Below the pieces are notes generated by a model. That model was not told the origin of the DNA. It worked only from the letters and a program-made list of their open reading frames with translations, and made no database searches. Of a DNA stretch of 64,000 nucleotides, positions 26,119 to 34,430 are shown piece by piece. Made by a program: the position numbers and the translations under genes. This DNA comes from Allobosea sp. Root483D1 (GTDB lineage Bacteria; Pseudomonadota; Alphaproteobacteria; Rhizobiales; Beijerinckiaceae), in contig NZ_LMJW01000018.1 of assembly GCF_001429505.1 (NCBI RefSeq), positions 306,348 through 370,347 of the forward strand. Direction: 5' to 3'. Position 1 is the stretch's first letter; each line of letters starts with the position of its first letter.

Positions 26119-27224
26119 TGAGCATGCTGACCTCCGGTGGCCCGGTCAAAGTCCTCGTCGTCGACGATTCCATCCTGATGCAGAAGTTGATGACGCAGAT
26201 CGTCAACTCGACACCGGGCTTCCAGGTGATCGGCGTCGCCGGCAGCGCCGAGGAAGGCTGGGACGCGATCCAGGAATTGCGGCCCGACATCCTGACGCTC
26301 GATATGGAGCTGCCCGGCCGTCACGGGCTCAAGCTGCTCGCCCGGGTGCTGAAGCAGGACCCGCTGCCGGTGCTGATCGTCTCCGCCTTCGGCGGCCCCG
26401 GCGCGGACAACACCATCCAGGCGCTGGAACTCGGCGCGATCGACTTCATCGAGAAGCCCGACGGATCGACGCATACGCTCGAAGGCTTCATGAAGCATGT
26501 CGCCGCGGCACTGCAGCGCGCCTCGGCCAGCCGGCGCCTGATGGCGGCTGCGAAGGAGATGGTCACGCAGCAGCGGCCCCAGAGCGCCCCGGCCCGGCCC
26601 GTCGCGGTGCATATGCCGGCCAGCCACGGCAAGGTCTCCCTGATCGCGATCGGCGCCTCGACCGGCGGCGTGCCGGCGGTGCAGACCGTGATGCGCGACG
26701 CGGCGCATCTGCGGCTGCCGATCGCCGTGGTTCAGCACATGCCGGCCGGCTACACCGCCAAGTTCGCGGCAAGGCTTTCGGCCGCGACGGGACTCGACGT
26801 GCGCGAGGCTGCCGATGGCGAGCGTTTGCGGCCGGGCATGGCGGTGGTGGCGCCAGGCGGCCTGAAGCATCTCGAGATCGAGGAGCGCCGCGGCGAGCTG
26901 ATCTGCCATCTCAAGGACGCGCCGCTGGTCAGCGGGCACTGCCCCTCGGTCGATGTGATGTTCCATTCGGTGGCACGCGCGCTCGGCAGCCATGCGATCG
27001 GCGTGCTTCTTACCGGCATGGGCCGCGATGGCGCTGACGGTTTGTTAGCCATGCGCAAAGCCGGAGCTGCGACGTTAATCCAAAGTGGCGAGACCTGTGT
27101 GGTAAACGGGATGCCGAAAGCCGCGTTCGAGTTGGGCGCCGCCGACAGGGTCGTACCGCTCGACCAGATCGGAGGCGCTATCGCGGGGCTGCTGGGCGAA
27201 CGCCCGCAGCAGCGTACCGCATAG
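26118..27224 (+). CDS. cheB: protein-glutamate methylesterase CheB
   Basis: A 368-residue two-domain protein. The receiver has VVDDSILMQKLM and phospho-Asp in ILTLDMELPGRHG; after a linker the esterase has the catalytic Ser in GASTGGVPAVQ, His in VQHMPAGYTAKFA and Asp in LLTGMGRDGADGL. It removes receptor methyl groups when phosphorylated by CheA. ATG at 26118 overlaps the cheD stop by one base; GTG at 26115 and ATG at 26124 are alternatives. Its TAG stop supplies the first two bases of the palindromic repeat that follows. Confidence 0.95.
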   Translation: MSMLTSGGPVKVLVVDDSILMQKLMTQIVNSTPGFQVIGVAGSAEEGWDAIQELRPDILTLDMELPGRHGLKLLARVLKQDPLPVLIVSAFGGPGADNTIQALELGAIDFIEKPDGSTHTLEGFMKHVAAALQRASASRRLMAAAKEMVTQQRPQSAPARPVAVHMPASHGKVSLIAIGASTGGVPAVQTVMRDAAHLRLPIAVVQHMPAGYTAKFAARLSAATGLDVREAADGERLRPGMAVVAPGGLKHLEIEERRGELICHLKDAPLVSGHCPSVDVMFHSVARALGSHAIGVLLTGMGRDGADGLLAMRKAGAATLIQSGETCVVNGMPKAAFELGAADRVVPLDQIGGAIAGLLGERPQQRTA

Positions 27225-27322
27225 ATCATCGCGCGTCCGAACGGACGCGGTCACGATGATCTATCGCATTGTTATCGCATCGGATTTTTCCGAAAAGTGG
27301 ATTCCGCTTTTCGGTCCGATGC
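27223..27322 (-). repeat. 100-bp double-hairpin palindromic repeat, copy 2 (inverted)
   Basis: The reverse complement matches the element at 8903-9002 with 7 differences and no gaps. Two of them are a paired change in the second hairpin (C-G replaced by T-A), which keeps the stem. The element begins inside the cheB stop codon and ends one base before AAAGGAGA, the ribosome binding site of cheY2, so it exactly fills the gap between the two genes. In the transcript it should form strong hairpins. Confidence 0.92.
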
Positions 27323-27335
27323 AAAGGAGAGTGCC

Positions 27336-27722
27336 ATGTCAAAGGCGAGAAGCGACTACCGCATCCTCGTGGTCGACGACCAGAAGAGCATGCGTGGCCT
27401 TGCCACCTATTTCCTCAAGCAGATCGAGTTCCAGGACATCGACGAGGCGGAGAACGCCCGTGAGGCCCTGATGAAGATGCAGACCAAGCGCTACGACTTG
27501 CTGCTGCTCGACTGGAACATGGACGGGATGAGCGGCATCGACCTGCTGCGCGCCATCCGCTCGGTGCCGGAGCTCAACCAGATCAAGATCATCATGGCGA
27601 CCTCGGAGCGCTCGGTCGACAAGATGGACGAGGCGACCAGCAACGGCGCCGACCATTATGTCGTGAAGCCCTATGAGCTGCGCGACCTCGAGGTGCGCGT
27701 GAAGAAGGTGCTGGCCTGCTGA
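27336..27722 (+). CDS. cheY2: chemotaxis response regulator CheY, second copy
   Basis: A 128-residue receiver with D14, D15, phospho-site D59 (LLLLDWNMDGMSG), T89 and K111 (YVVKPYELRD). It is closer to motor-binding CheY in its W-N-M-D-G segment than the first copy, and by position at the operon end it matches rhizobial CheY2, the regulator that acts on the flagellar motor. AAAGGAGAG precedes the ATG. It is the last gene before a strong terminator, and is separated from cheB by the palindromic repeat, which may alter its dosage relative to upstream genes. Confidence 0.93.
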   Translation: MSKARSDYRILVVDDQKSMRGLATYFLKQIEFQDIDEAENAREALMKMQTKRYDLLLLDWNMDGMSGIDLLRAIRSVPELNQIKIIMATSERSVDKMDEATSNGADHYVVKPYELRDLEVRVKKVLAC

Positions 27723-27748
27723 GCAGCTGGCCGTTTCGCCAGCGATCG

Positions 27749-27781
27749 ACGCCTCGGCTCGCGCCGGGGCGTTTTCGTTTT
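27749..27781 (+). terminator. rho-independent terminator of the che operon
   Basis: A 10-bp stem (27749-27758 with 27763-27772, one G-T pair) with loop TCGC is followed by TTTTCGTTTTC. It lies 27 bases after the cheY2 stop. Confidence 0.85.
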
Positions 27782-27851
27782 CGCTCGCGGATATCTTACT
27801 TGGCGAGTAGGCTCCATCGGCAGTAGCCTGGCACCATCGCGGAGCTTGCCC

Positions 27852-28409
27852 ATGCGCTTCCATCGCCGCCAGATCCTCGCTTTGCTTAGCCTCGCACCGG
27901 CCGCTCCGGCGTTCGCCGCGCAGGGTGAAAGCAACGTCTACGCCTTCAGCTTCGACCGGGCGGAGGGGGGCCGCATCCCGCTCTCGGCCTATCGCGGCAA
28001 GCCGATCCTGATCGTCAACACGGCGACGCAGTGCGGGCTGGCCGGGCAGTTCGCCGGGCTCGAACAGCTCTGGGAGCGCTATCGCGAGCGCGGCCTCGTC
28101 CTGATCGCGGTGCCGAGCAATGATTTCGGCGGGCAGGAGCCGCTCGACGGCGCGGCGATCGCCGAGGCGGTGCGTCAGAGCCATGGCGCGAACTATCCGA
28201 TCACCCAGAAGAACGTGGTGCGTGGGCCCGATGCGCATCCGTTCTATCGCTGGGCGGCGAACCAGCGCCCGAGCGAGCTGCCGAGCTGGAACTTCCACAA
28301 ATACCTGATCGGCCGCGACGGCAGCCTGATCGGCAGCTTCAGCTCGCGCAGCGATCCGCTGTCGCCGGAGTTGGTCCGTGCGATCGGGCAGGAGCTGGAG
28401 AAAGGCTGA
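27852..28409 (+). CDS. glutathione peroxidase-family protein, exported
   Basis: A 185-residue protein with a signal peptide (RRQILALLSLAPAAPAFA, possibly Tat-like from RR at the start) followed by the glutathione peroxidase fold. The active-site segment is NTATQCGLAGQ with C61 in place of selenocysteine, and the later WNFHKYLI motif supplies the conserved Trp-Asn. It likely reduces peroxides in the periplasm using thioredoxin-like partners or glutathione. GGAG lies 7 bases before ATG. It stands alone after the che terminator. Confidence 0.9.
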   Translation: MRFHRRQILALLSLAPAAPAFAAQGESNVYAFSFDRAEGGRIPLSAYRGKPILIVNTATQCGLAGQFAGLEQLWERYRERGLVLIAVPSNDFGGQEPLDGAAIAEAVRQSHGANYPITQKNVVRGPDAHPFYRWAANQRPSELPSWNFHKYLIGRDGSLIGSFSSRSDPLSPELVRAIGQELEKG

Positions 28410-28493
28410 GCGACTGCCCAGCGTCGGCTTGGTCGTCGTCTCGGTGCGAGAGACGGACTCCACCGATCATGCGGACGCGCTCGGTCTGCGGCG

Positions 28494-28757
28494 TCAGATC
28501 GAAATGCCGCATTTGCTCATCTGCTCGTTTCTGTAGCCGATGGCCGCCCTGCCGGCGCCGGCCGGCGCCCTGAACTTGCCGTTCCTGTTCTGTGCGGCGT
28601 AGGTCGCGAAGACCGATGCGTAGCACTCGGCGTTGGAAAACCCGCGCTTCTTGGCGCTCGCGATCCCGGTTTTGTAGGCGGATTTGGCCGCTTCGGCAGG
28701 TGCGGTGGCGAGCAGGGAGACCGCCATTGCAGCCAGCAGCGCGGAGCGTTTCATCAT
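28494..28757 (-). CDS. small exported protein of unknown function
   Basis: An 87-residue product: signal peptide MMKRSALLAAMAVSLLATA with cut near AEA, then a basic mature part of about 65 residues with two cysteines (AECYAS and MSKCGISI) that could form a disulfide. GGGAG precedes the start at good spacing, so the gene is believable. No family recognised. It is convergent with the peroxidase gene and ends 84 bases from it. Confidence 0.6.
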   Translation of the reverse strand: MMKRSALLAAMAVSLLATAPAEAAKSAYKTGIASAKKRGFSNAECYASVFATYAAQNRNGKFRAPAGAGRAAIGYRNEQMSKCGISI

Positions 28758-28848
28758 CGGGAACTCCCTTGAGTCCAGACCAGGCAAATCGCCCGCCCGG
28801 CGAGGTCATCGAGGGGGACTAGTCACCTCAATCGGGCGGGGCACGGTC

Positions 28849-30264
28849 TCACTTGCGGGCGTAGATGTCCTCGATGCGGACGATGTCGTCCTCGCCGGTA
28901 TAGCTGCCGACCTGGACCTCGATCAGTTCGAGTCCGATCTTGCCGGGGTTCTTCAGCCGGTGGGTGCAGCCGATCGGCAGGTAAACCGACTCGTTCTCGT
29001 GGACGAAAGCGACCTTGCCATCGAGCGTGACCTCGGCCGTGCCGCGCACCACGACCCAGTGCTCGGCACGGTGGAAATGCTTCTGCAGGCTGAGCTGTCC
29101 GCCTTCCTTGACGTGGATGTGCTTGACCTGGAAGCGGGCGCCGATGTCGATGCGCTGATACCAGCCCCAGGGCCGGTAGATGCGCAGGTGCTCGCTGGCT
29201 TCGGGACGGCCCTCGCTCTTCATCTGCTCGACCAGGTTCTTGACCTTGCCGGCCGCCGCCATCGAGGCGACGAGCACGGCGTCGCGGGTCGAGACCACGA
29301 CGACGTCATCGAGGCCAACCACGGTGGTCAGCACGTCCTCGCTGCGGATGAGCGAGCGACGGGTGTCGAGCGCGACCGCCGGACCTTCCAGGACATTGCC
29401 GTCGGCATCCTGCGGCTTGATCGCGTGGATCGAATCCCAGGAGCCGACATCCGACCAGTCGAAGGAGGCGGTGAGCATGCCGGCATGGGCGGTGCGCTCC
29501 ATCACGGCGTAGTCGATCGAGATCTTGGTCGCCTTGCTGAAGCTCTCCGGGTCGAGCCGCAGGAAATCGAGGTCGCGGCTCGCCTTGTCGACTGCCGCCT
29601 GCGCGGCCGAGAGCACGTCGGGAACGTAACGCGCGAGCTCCTCATGCATGGTCTTGGCAGCAAAGAGGAAGTTGCCGCTGTTCCAGAGATAGCCTTCGGC
29701 CAGGTATTGCTGGGCGAGATCGAGCTTCGGCTTTTCGACGAAGCGGGAGAGGCGACTGGCGCTGGGCTCGGCCAGCGCCTCGCCGGGGGCGAGATAGCCA
29801 TAGGCGGTCGAAGGGTGCGTCGGCTTGATGCCGAGCGTCATGATCAGCCCGGTCGCGGCCAGACTCGCGGCGCGCTTGCAATCCTCGCGGAAGGCCTGGG
29901 CGTCGCCGACGACATGATCGGAAGCGAGCGCGACGCAGACCGCCTCAGGATCGCGCTTGCCGGCCATGACCATGCCGACCGCGATGGCCGCGGCGGAATC
30001 GCGCCGCTCGGGCTCGAGCACGATCTCGCCGGTGATGCCGAGCGCCAGCATCTGCTCGGCGACGATGAAGCGGAAATCATTGTTGGTGATGACGATCGGC
30101 GCGCCGAAAGCCGGATCGACGAGCCGCTGCAGCGTCGCCTGGAAGGTCGAGAGGCCATCCTCCAGCAGCGCGATGAACTGCTTCGGCATGGTGTCGCGCG
30201 ACAGCGGCCAGAGGCGGGTTCCGGAGCCGCCGGCCATGATGAGAGGAACGATCTTAGCAGCCAT
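28849..30264 (-). CDS. manC: mannose-1-phosphate guanylyltransferase / mannose-6-phosphate isomerase
   Basis: A 471-residue bifunctional enzyme. The nucleotidyltransferase half opens with IMAGGSGTRLWPLSRDTMPK and has FVEKPKLDLA; the cupin-type isomerase half begins near RPWGWYQRIDIG and has QLSLQKHFHRAEHW. It makes GDP-mannose for exopolysaccharide or LPS. Neighbours include a UDP-glucuronate epimerase type enzyme, an SGNH-like membrane protein and a CelD-type acyltransferase, so a loose surface-polysaccharide set is likely, although the molybdenum gene mog interrupts it. Confidence 0.95.
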   Translation of the reverse strand: MAAKIVPLIMAGGSGTRLWPLSRDTMPKQFIALLEDGLSTFQATLQRLVDPAFGAPIVITNNDFRFIVAEQMLALGITGEIVLEPERRDSAAAIAVGMVMAGKRDPEAVCVALASDHVVGDAQAFREDCKRAASLAATGLIMTLGIKPTHPSTAYGYLAPGEALAEPSASRLSRFVEKPKLDLAQQYLAEGYLWNSGNFLFAAKTMHEELARYVPDVLSAAQAAVDKASRDLDFLRLDPESFSKATKISIDYAVMERTAHAGMLTASFDWSDVGSWDSIHAIKPQDADGNVLEGPAVALDTRRSLIRSEDVLTTVVGLDDVVVVSTRDAVLVASMAAAGKVKNLVEQMKSEGRPEASEHLRIYRPWGWYQRIDIGARFQVKHIHVKEGGQLSLQKHFHRAEHWVVVRGTAEVTLDGKVAFVHENESVYLPIGCTHRLKNPGKIGLELIEVQVGSYTGEDDIVRIEDIYARK

Positions 30265-30367
30265 GAACGGGTTCCGGCGGAAACTGATCCCTCATTCCTA
30301 CAGCACCGAAGCTACCATCCGATAAACGCTCATAAGGAGAGGATGGTGGTGTCGGTCGAGGTATTGT

Positions 30368-30913
30368 TCACCCTTTCGGCTTCTGCCCCGGTCGGAACGC
30401 CACGATCATGGCCGGGTCGGTTTCGAGGTACGGACCCTCGATCAGGTCAATGCAGTAGGGGATCGCCGGCATCACCGCATCGAGGCATTCGGCGATGGCG
30501 CGCGGGCGGCCGGGCAGGTTGACGATCAGCGACCTGCTGCGGATGCCGGCAAGCTGGCGCGAGAGGATCGCCGTCGGCACCTTGGCGAGGCTGACCTGGC
30601 GCATCAATTCGCCGAAACCCGGCATCAGCTTCTCGATCACGTCCTCGGTCGCCTCGGGCGTGACGTCGCGCGGGGCGGGACCGGTGCCGCCGGTGGTAAC
30701 GATCAGGCAGCAGCCCTCCTTGTCGGCGAGCTCGATCAGCGTCTGGGCGATGCCGGCGCGCTCGTCGGGGATGACGCGGGTGATCGCCTGCCAGGGGCTG
30801 ATCAGCGCCTTGGCGAGATAGTCGACGATCGCCGGCCCGCCCTCGTCTGCGTAGACGCCGGCCGAAGCGCGGTCGGAGACGGTGACGATGCCGATCTTCG
30901 CGGGGGATGCCAT
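30368..30913 (-). CDS. mog: molybdopterin adenylyltransferase (MogA/MoaB type)
   Basis: A 181-residue MoCF-fold protein: IGIVTVSDRASAGVYADEGG, LIVTTGGTGPAPRDVTPEAT and SLIVNLPGRPRAIAECLD are the substrate-binding signatures of MogA. It adenylates molybdopterin before molybdenum insertion. It lies 9 bases after the epimerase gene on the same strand and is therefore probably co-transcribed with it, without evident functional link. Confidence 0.93.
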   Translation of the reverse strand: MASPAKIGIVTVSDRASAGVYADEGGPAIVDYLAKALISPWQAITRVIPDERAGIAQTLIELADKEGCCLIVTTGGTGPAPRDVTPEATEDVIEKLMPGFGELMRQVSLAKVPTAILSRQLAGIRSRSLIVNLPGRPRAIAECLDAVMPAIPYCIDLIEGPYLETDPAMIVAFRPGQKPKG

Positions 30914-30922
30914 GGCTTGTCC

Positions 30923-31930
30923 TCAAACCCGGTAGAAGTCGCGATACCAGCGCACCATGCGCCCGATGCCCTCGGCGAGCGGGGTATGCGGGCGGAAGCC
31001 GACCGCCGCCTCCAGGGCCGAGACGTCGGCGGCGGTGCGCAACACGTCGCCGGGCTGGCGCGGCTTCATCTCCATCACCGCCTTCCTGCCGACCGCCTGC
31101 TCGATCGTGGCGATGAAATCCATCAGCGGCACCGGATCGGAGTTGCCGATATTGTAGAGCCGCCAGGGCGCCGAGGAGGTCGCCGGGCCGGGCTCGTCGC
31201 TCGACCAGGCGGGGTCGGGCGCGGCGATCTGGTCGAGCACGCGGACCACACCCTCGACGATATCGTCGACATAGGTGAAGTCGCGCTCGTGTTTGCCTTC
31301 GTTGAAGACCTCGATCGGCTCGCCGCCGAGGATCTTCTTGGTGAAGATCATCGGCGCCATGTCTGGCCGACCCCATGGGCCGTAGACGGTGAAGAAGCGC
31401 AGCCCCGTGGTCGGCAGCCCGTAGAGATGGCTGTAGGCATGGGCCATGCCCTCGTTCGCCTTCTTGGTCGCGGCGTAGAGGCTGACCGGGTGGTCGACAT
31501 TGTCCTCGACGCGGAAGGGCGTGCGGGTGTTGGCGCCGTAGACCGAGCTCGACGAGGCGTAGACGAGATGCTGAACGCCATTGCGGCGGCAGCCTTCGAG
31601 GACATGGCCGAAGCCGGTGAGGTTGGAGTCGAGATAGGCCTGCGGCTTCTCGATCGAGAAGCGCACGCCGGCCTGGGCGCCGAGATGGACGACGCGCTCG
31701 AAGCGGCCTTCGGCAAAGAGCCTGGCCATGCCGTCGCGGTCGGCGAGGTCGAGCGTCTCGAAGCTGAAGCGGTTGTGGCCGGCAAGGCGGGCGAGCCGCG
31801 CCTGCTTCAAAGCGGGATCGTAATAATCGTTGAGATTGTCGGTGCCGACGACCTCGTCGCCGCGTTCGAGCAGAACCCGGGCTGTCTCGTTGCCGATGAA
31901 GCCGGCAGCCCCCGTCACCAGAACGCGCAT
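30923..31930 (-). CDS. NAD-dependent epimerase, probable UDP-glucuronate 4-epimerase
   Basis: A 335-residue extended SDR. The NAD site is VTGAAGFIGNETARVL, the catalytic triad includes ASSSSVYG and YAATKKANE, and the sugar-binding region has FTVYGPWGRPDMAPMIFTK and GKHERDFTYVDDI. This pattern is typical of UDP-glucuronate 4-epimerases (LspL/Cap1J type), which provide UDP-galacturonate for LPS or capsule. ATG at 31930 begins MRVLVTGAAG; the frame extends upstream without protein-like sequence. ManC nearby supports a polysaccharide role. Confidence 0.85.
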   Translation of the reverse strand: MRVLVTGAAGFIGNETARVLLERGDEVVGTDNLNDYYDPALKQARLARLAGHNRFSFETLDLADRDGMARLFAEGRFERVVHLGAQAGVRFSIEKPQAYLDSNLTGFGHVLEGCRRNGVQHLVYASSSSVYGANTRTPFRVEDNVDHPVSLYAATKKANEGMAHAYSHLYGLPTTGLRFFTVYGPWGRPDMAPMIFTKKILGGEPIEVFNEGKHERDFTYVDDIVEGVVRVLDQIAAPDPAWSSDEPGPATSSAPWRLYNIGNSDPVPLMDFIATIEQAVGRKAVMEMKPRQPGDVLRTAADVSALEAAVGFRPHTPLAEGIGRMVRWYRDFYRV

Positions 31931-32040
31931 GATCCTCCTCGCGCCAATCGCGCCATTTCGTCCATCGTCTATCGAGCAGCTCGGGGCTCCGGTCAACGCA
32001 AGGGCTCGCGGGCTGCGCCGTGATCTGGTAGCGCCGCGCG

Positions 32041-33057
32041 ATGACCGCCGTGCCGAGCAGTGCTGTTATCGATCGACCCGTCCGTGGCCGCGGCTTCGTG
32101 GTGACCTTCGTCGCTGTGGTTGCCGGCGTGCTGCTGCTGACCGCGGCTGCAACGCTCTGGCGTGATCCGTTCTGGGTCTTCCGCGCGGCACCGCCTTGGA
32201 CGCATGATGGAGCAGGAGCCAGCCGCCTGCTCGACACGCAGATGCGCCGGGTGAAGCCGCTGCAGATCGCCAATCTCCGGCCGGGCACGCTGCTCGTTGG
32301 TTCCTCGGTGGTCTATCGCGGGCTCGACCCGCGCGATCTCGCGCCCGGGTTGCCGCGGCCGGTCTATAATGCCGGCTTCTCCTCGCTGATGGCGGCGGAA
32401 CTGCCGGTGCTCGCGGCATTGGCCCGCGATGTCGGTAGCGTGCGGCACGTCGTCATCGGGCTCGACTACTTTATGTTCACGCGGCTGCCGCCACCTCCAC
32501 CGCTGCGGCCGGAACTGGCGAGCGCGCTCGGGCGCACCGAGATGCGGCTGAAGCTGATGTTCAACTCGGATACGCCTGAGAATCTGCGGGGCGGAGGGCA
32601 ACAGCGCACCGAGCCCGGTCTCTGGCGCGGTGACGGCTTCAAGACGACGCCGGATTTCAATGCCGCGCTGACACGCAAGGTCGCGGCAGCGCAGGACATC
32701 GCGGCGATGGTCTATGAGCCAGAACGGCTCGCGGCGCTCGATGCTGCGCTTGACCGCCTGCGTGGTCTCGATATCGCGATCTATCTCTCGCCGATGAATG
32801 AAGTGCAGCTCGCGCTCCTGACCGAAGGTGGGCGCTTGCGAGAGTTCGAGCGTTGGCGAACGGATATAGCCGCGGTGACGGCCCGGCATGGCCTCACCCT
32901 GTATGACCTGACGACCGGCCACCCCTTCGACGATTTCGATCCGGACCGGGGCTCGTCACGCTTCTGGGTCGACAATGTCCACTTCAAGCCGGAAGTCGGA
33001 CGCTGGGTTCTGGCCCAGCTCGGTCTCGCTTCAGGCGCGGTCGCGCCAGCGCCTTAG
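32041..33057 (+). CDS. membrane-anchored SGNH-like protein of unknown function
   Basis: A 338-residue protein with one N-terminal membrane anchor (VVTFVAVVAGVLLLTAAATL) and an exported domain. GTLLVGSSVVYRGLDP resembles the GDS block and FWVDNVHFKP near the C-terminus resembles the DxxH block of SGNH hydrolases, so an AlgJ/DltD-like acyltransferase or esterase role on a surface polymer is possible. It is divergent from the epimerase and convergent with the CelD-type gene, whose end overlaps it by 27 bases. Confidence 0.6.
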   Translation: MTAVPSSAVIDRPVRGRGFVVTFVAVVAGVLLLTAAATLWRDPFWVFRAAPPWTHDGAGASRLLDTQMRRVKPLQIANLRPGTLLVGSSVVYRGLDPRDLAPGLPRPVYNAGFSSLMAAELPVLAALARDVGSVRHVVIGLDYFMFTRLPPPPPLRPELASALGRTEMRLKLMFNSDTPENLRGGGQQRTEPGLWRGDGFKTTPDFNAALTRKVAAAQDIAAMVYEPERLAALDAALDRLRGLDIAIYLSPMNEVQLALLTEGGRLREFERWRTDIAAVTARHGLTLYDLTTGHPFDDFDPDRGSSRFWVDNVHFKPEVGRWVLAQLGLASGAVAPAP

Positions 33058-34152
33058 CTGAAGGCGCGCCGTCGCTGCGAGCCGGGGCAGGAGCGCGGAG
33101 CGGCCTGCGAGCGCGATGACCGCGCTCGCCATCTCCTGGCGCTCGCCCCAGGGATAAGCGGATGGATCGACCCGGTCGCCGGCGCCGCTGTCGAGCCGGA
33201 AAGGGCGGCCCTCGGCGAAATCGGCCCGCAACATCTCGATGGCGAGCGCCCGGCCGGGCGAGAGCCGCGCCTTGCCCTCGTCATAGGCGATCTTGAGGAA
33301 GTGCGACTGCCCGGCGAGATCGAGCAGCAGGCCGCCTGCGATCGGCACACCATCCAGCCGCAGCAAGTCGATACGAGCAGCGTCAGTGGCGGCGAAATTC
33401 CGAACGAGCTCGCGGATATAGGCGCCGTCGCGCGGCAGGCTTGCGAGCGCGGTGCCGCCACGGCCTTTCCAGCCGGCGGCTTCGAGCGCCAGGACATCCT
33501 CCCGCGCGGCGACAGCGTCAGCGCCGCGCTGGCGTTCATAAGTTAGCGTGCCGGCCTTCTCGAGCTGGCGGTGCTGCTGCATGCGCTTCTTGTAGCCTTG
33601 GCCGAGGACGCGGCGCAGGTAGTGCTCGGCATCGTCGCCCGGCTCGGGAACCAGCATCGGCCGCTGCCAGCGCTCGAAGGTCGCGATGGTGCTGTCGGTC
33701 GCCGCCAGCGCGGCCTCGATGGCGGCGAAAACGTTACCCTGCATGGGTAAGAGAGGCAGCTTCAGGATCTTCGGCAGGTCGGGCGCCTCGACGATGGCGC
33801 GCACCAGCGCAACAGCGACATCGCCGGCGCGTTCTCGGTCGAGCACCGGGGCCGATGACACCTCGTAGAGCGGCACCAGCGGCGCCTCGAGGACGGGTAC
33901 GAAGCCGCTGTGGAGGCTGCGCACCTGACGCAGGGCCCAGATGCCGAGCAGTTGCTCCTCGCCTGGCTCATGCGCCGCGAGGACGACGATGTCGTCGTTG
34001 GCGATGCCGAAGCTCAGTGCAGCCGCGACGGCCGCCGGCGCCATATGGAGGTTTGGCGCCTCGGCCCTTCGGCAGAGATCGGCGAAGGCATTTGCGTAGG
34101 TTGCGCCATAGGCCGCCGCCGCCAGGCGGCTGACCGCGATAGAAGCGGTCAT
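33031..34152 (-). CDS. FemAB/CelD-type GNAT acyltransferase
   Basis: A 373-residue protein with the double-GNAT layout of BioF2-like/CelD proteins: EDVLALEAAGWKGRGGTALA is a typical segment, followed by RIDLLRLDGVPIAGGLLLDL and FLKIAYDEGKARLSPGRAL. Such proteins acylate polysaccharides or peptidoglycan precursors. Its start overlaps the stop of the FlhB-like gene by 4 bases, so it is translated as the third gene of a fliK-led transcript, an odd combination. Its 3' end overlaps the convergent SGNH-like gene. Confidence 0.8.
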   Translation of the reverse strand: MTASIAVSRLAAAAYGATYANAFADLCRRAEAPNLHMAPAAVAAALSFGIANDDIVVLAAHEPGEEQLLGIWALRQVRSLHSGFVPVLEAPLVPLYEVSSAPVLDRERAGDVAVALVRAIVEAPDLPKILKLPLLPMQGNVFAAIEAALAATDSTIATFERWQRPMLVPEPGDDAEHYLRRVLGQGYKKRMQQHRQLEKAGTLTYERQRGADAVAAREDVLALEAAGWKGRGGTALASLPRDGAYIRELVRNFAATDAARIDLLRLDGVPIAGGLLLDLAGQSHFLKIAYDEGKARLSPGRALAIEMLRADFAEGRPFRLDSGAGDRVDPSAYPWGERQEMASAVIALAGRSALLPRLAATARLQLRRWRDRA

Positions 34153-34430
34153 GGGCGCGGCGGACCACCGCTGCGGCGGCGCAGGCCGAGCACGAAGGCG
34201 ATGACCTGCGCGGTTGCGAGGTAGAGTTCCTCGGGGATCGTGTCCTCGAGCTCGACCGCCGAAAGCGCCTGCGCCAGCACGGCGTTCTGCTCGACCGCGA
34301 TGTCGTGCTCGCGCGCCGTCTCGATGATCTTCTCCGCGACGACGCCATGACCCTTGGCGGTGACGCGCGGGGCGCCCTGGCCGTCATATTCGAGCGCGAC
34401 GGCGAGCGGCAGCGGCAGAGGCTGGGTCAT
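34149..34430 (-). CDS. FlhB C-terminal-domain-like protein
   Basis: A 93-residue protein matching the cytoplasmic domain of FlhB/YscU after its autocleavage site: AVALEYDGQGAPRVTAKGHG, AREHDIAVEQNAVLAQAL, VELEDTIPEELY. It begins just after where NPTH would be, so it lacks the membrane part and the cleavage motif. Such stand-alone copies (FlhX/YlqH type) can partly replace the FlhB C-terminal domain in export switching. It overlaps fliK by 4 bases upstream and the acyltransferase gene by 4 downstream. Confidence 0.88.
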   Translation of the reverse strand: MTQPLPLPLAVALEYDGQGAPRVTAKGHGVVAEKIIETAREHDIAVEQNAVLAQALSAVELEDTIPEELYLATAQVIAFVLGLRRRSGGPPRP

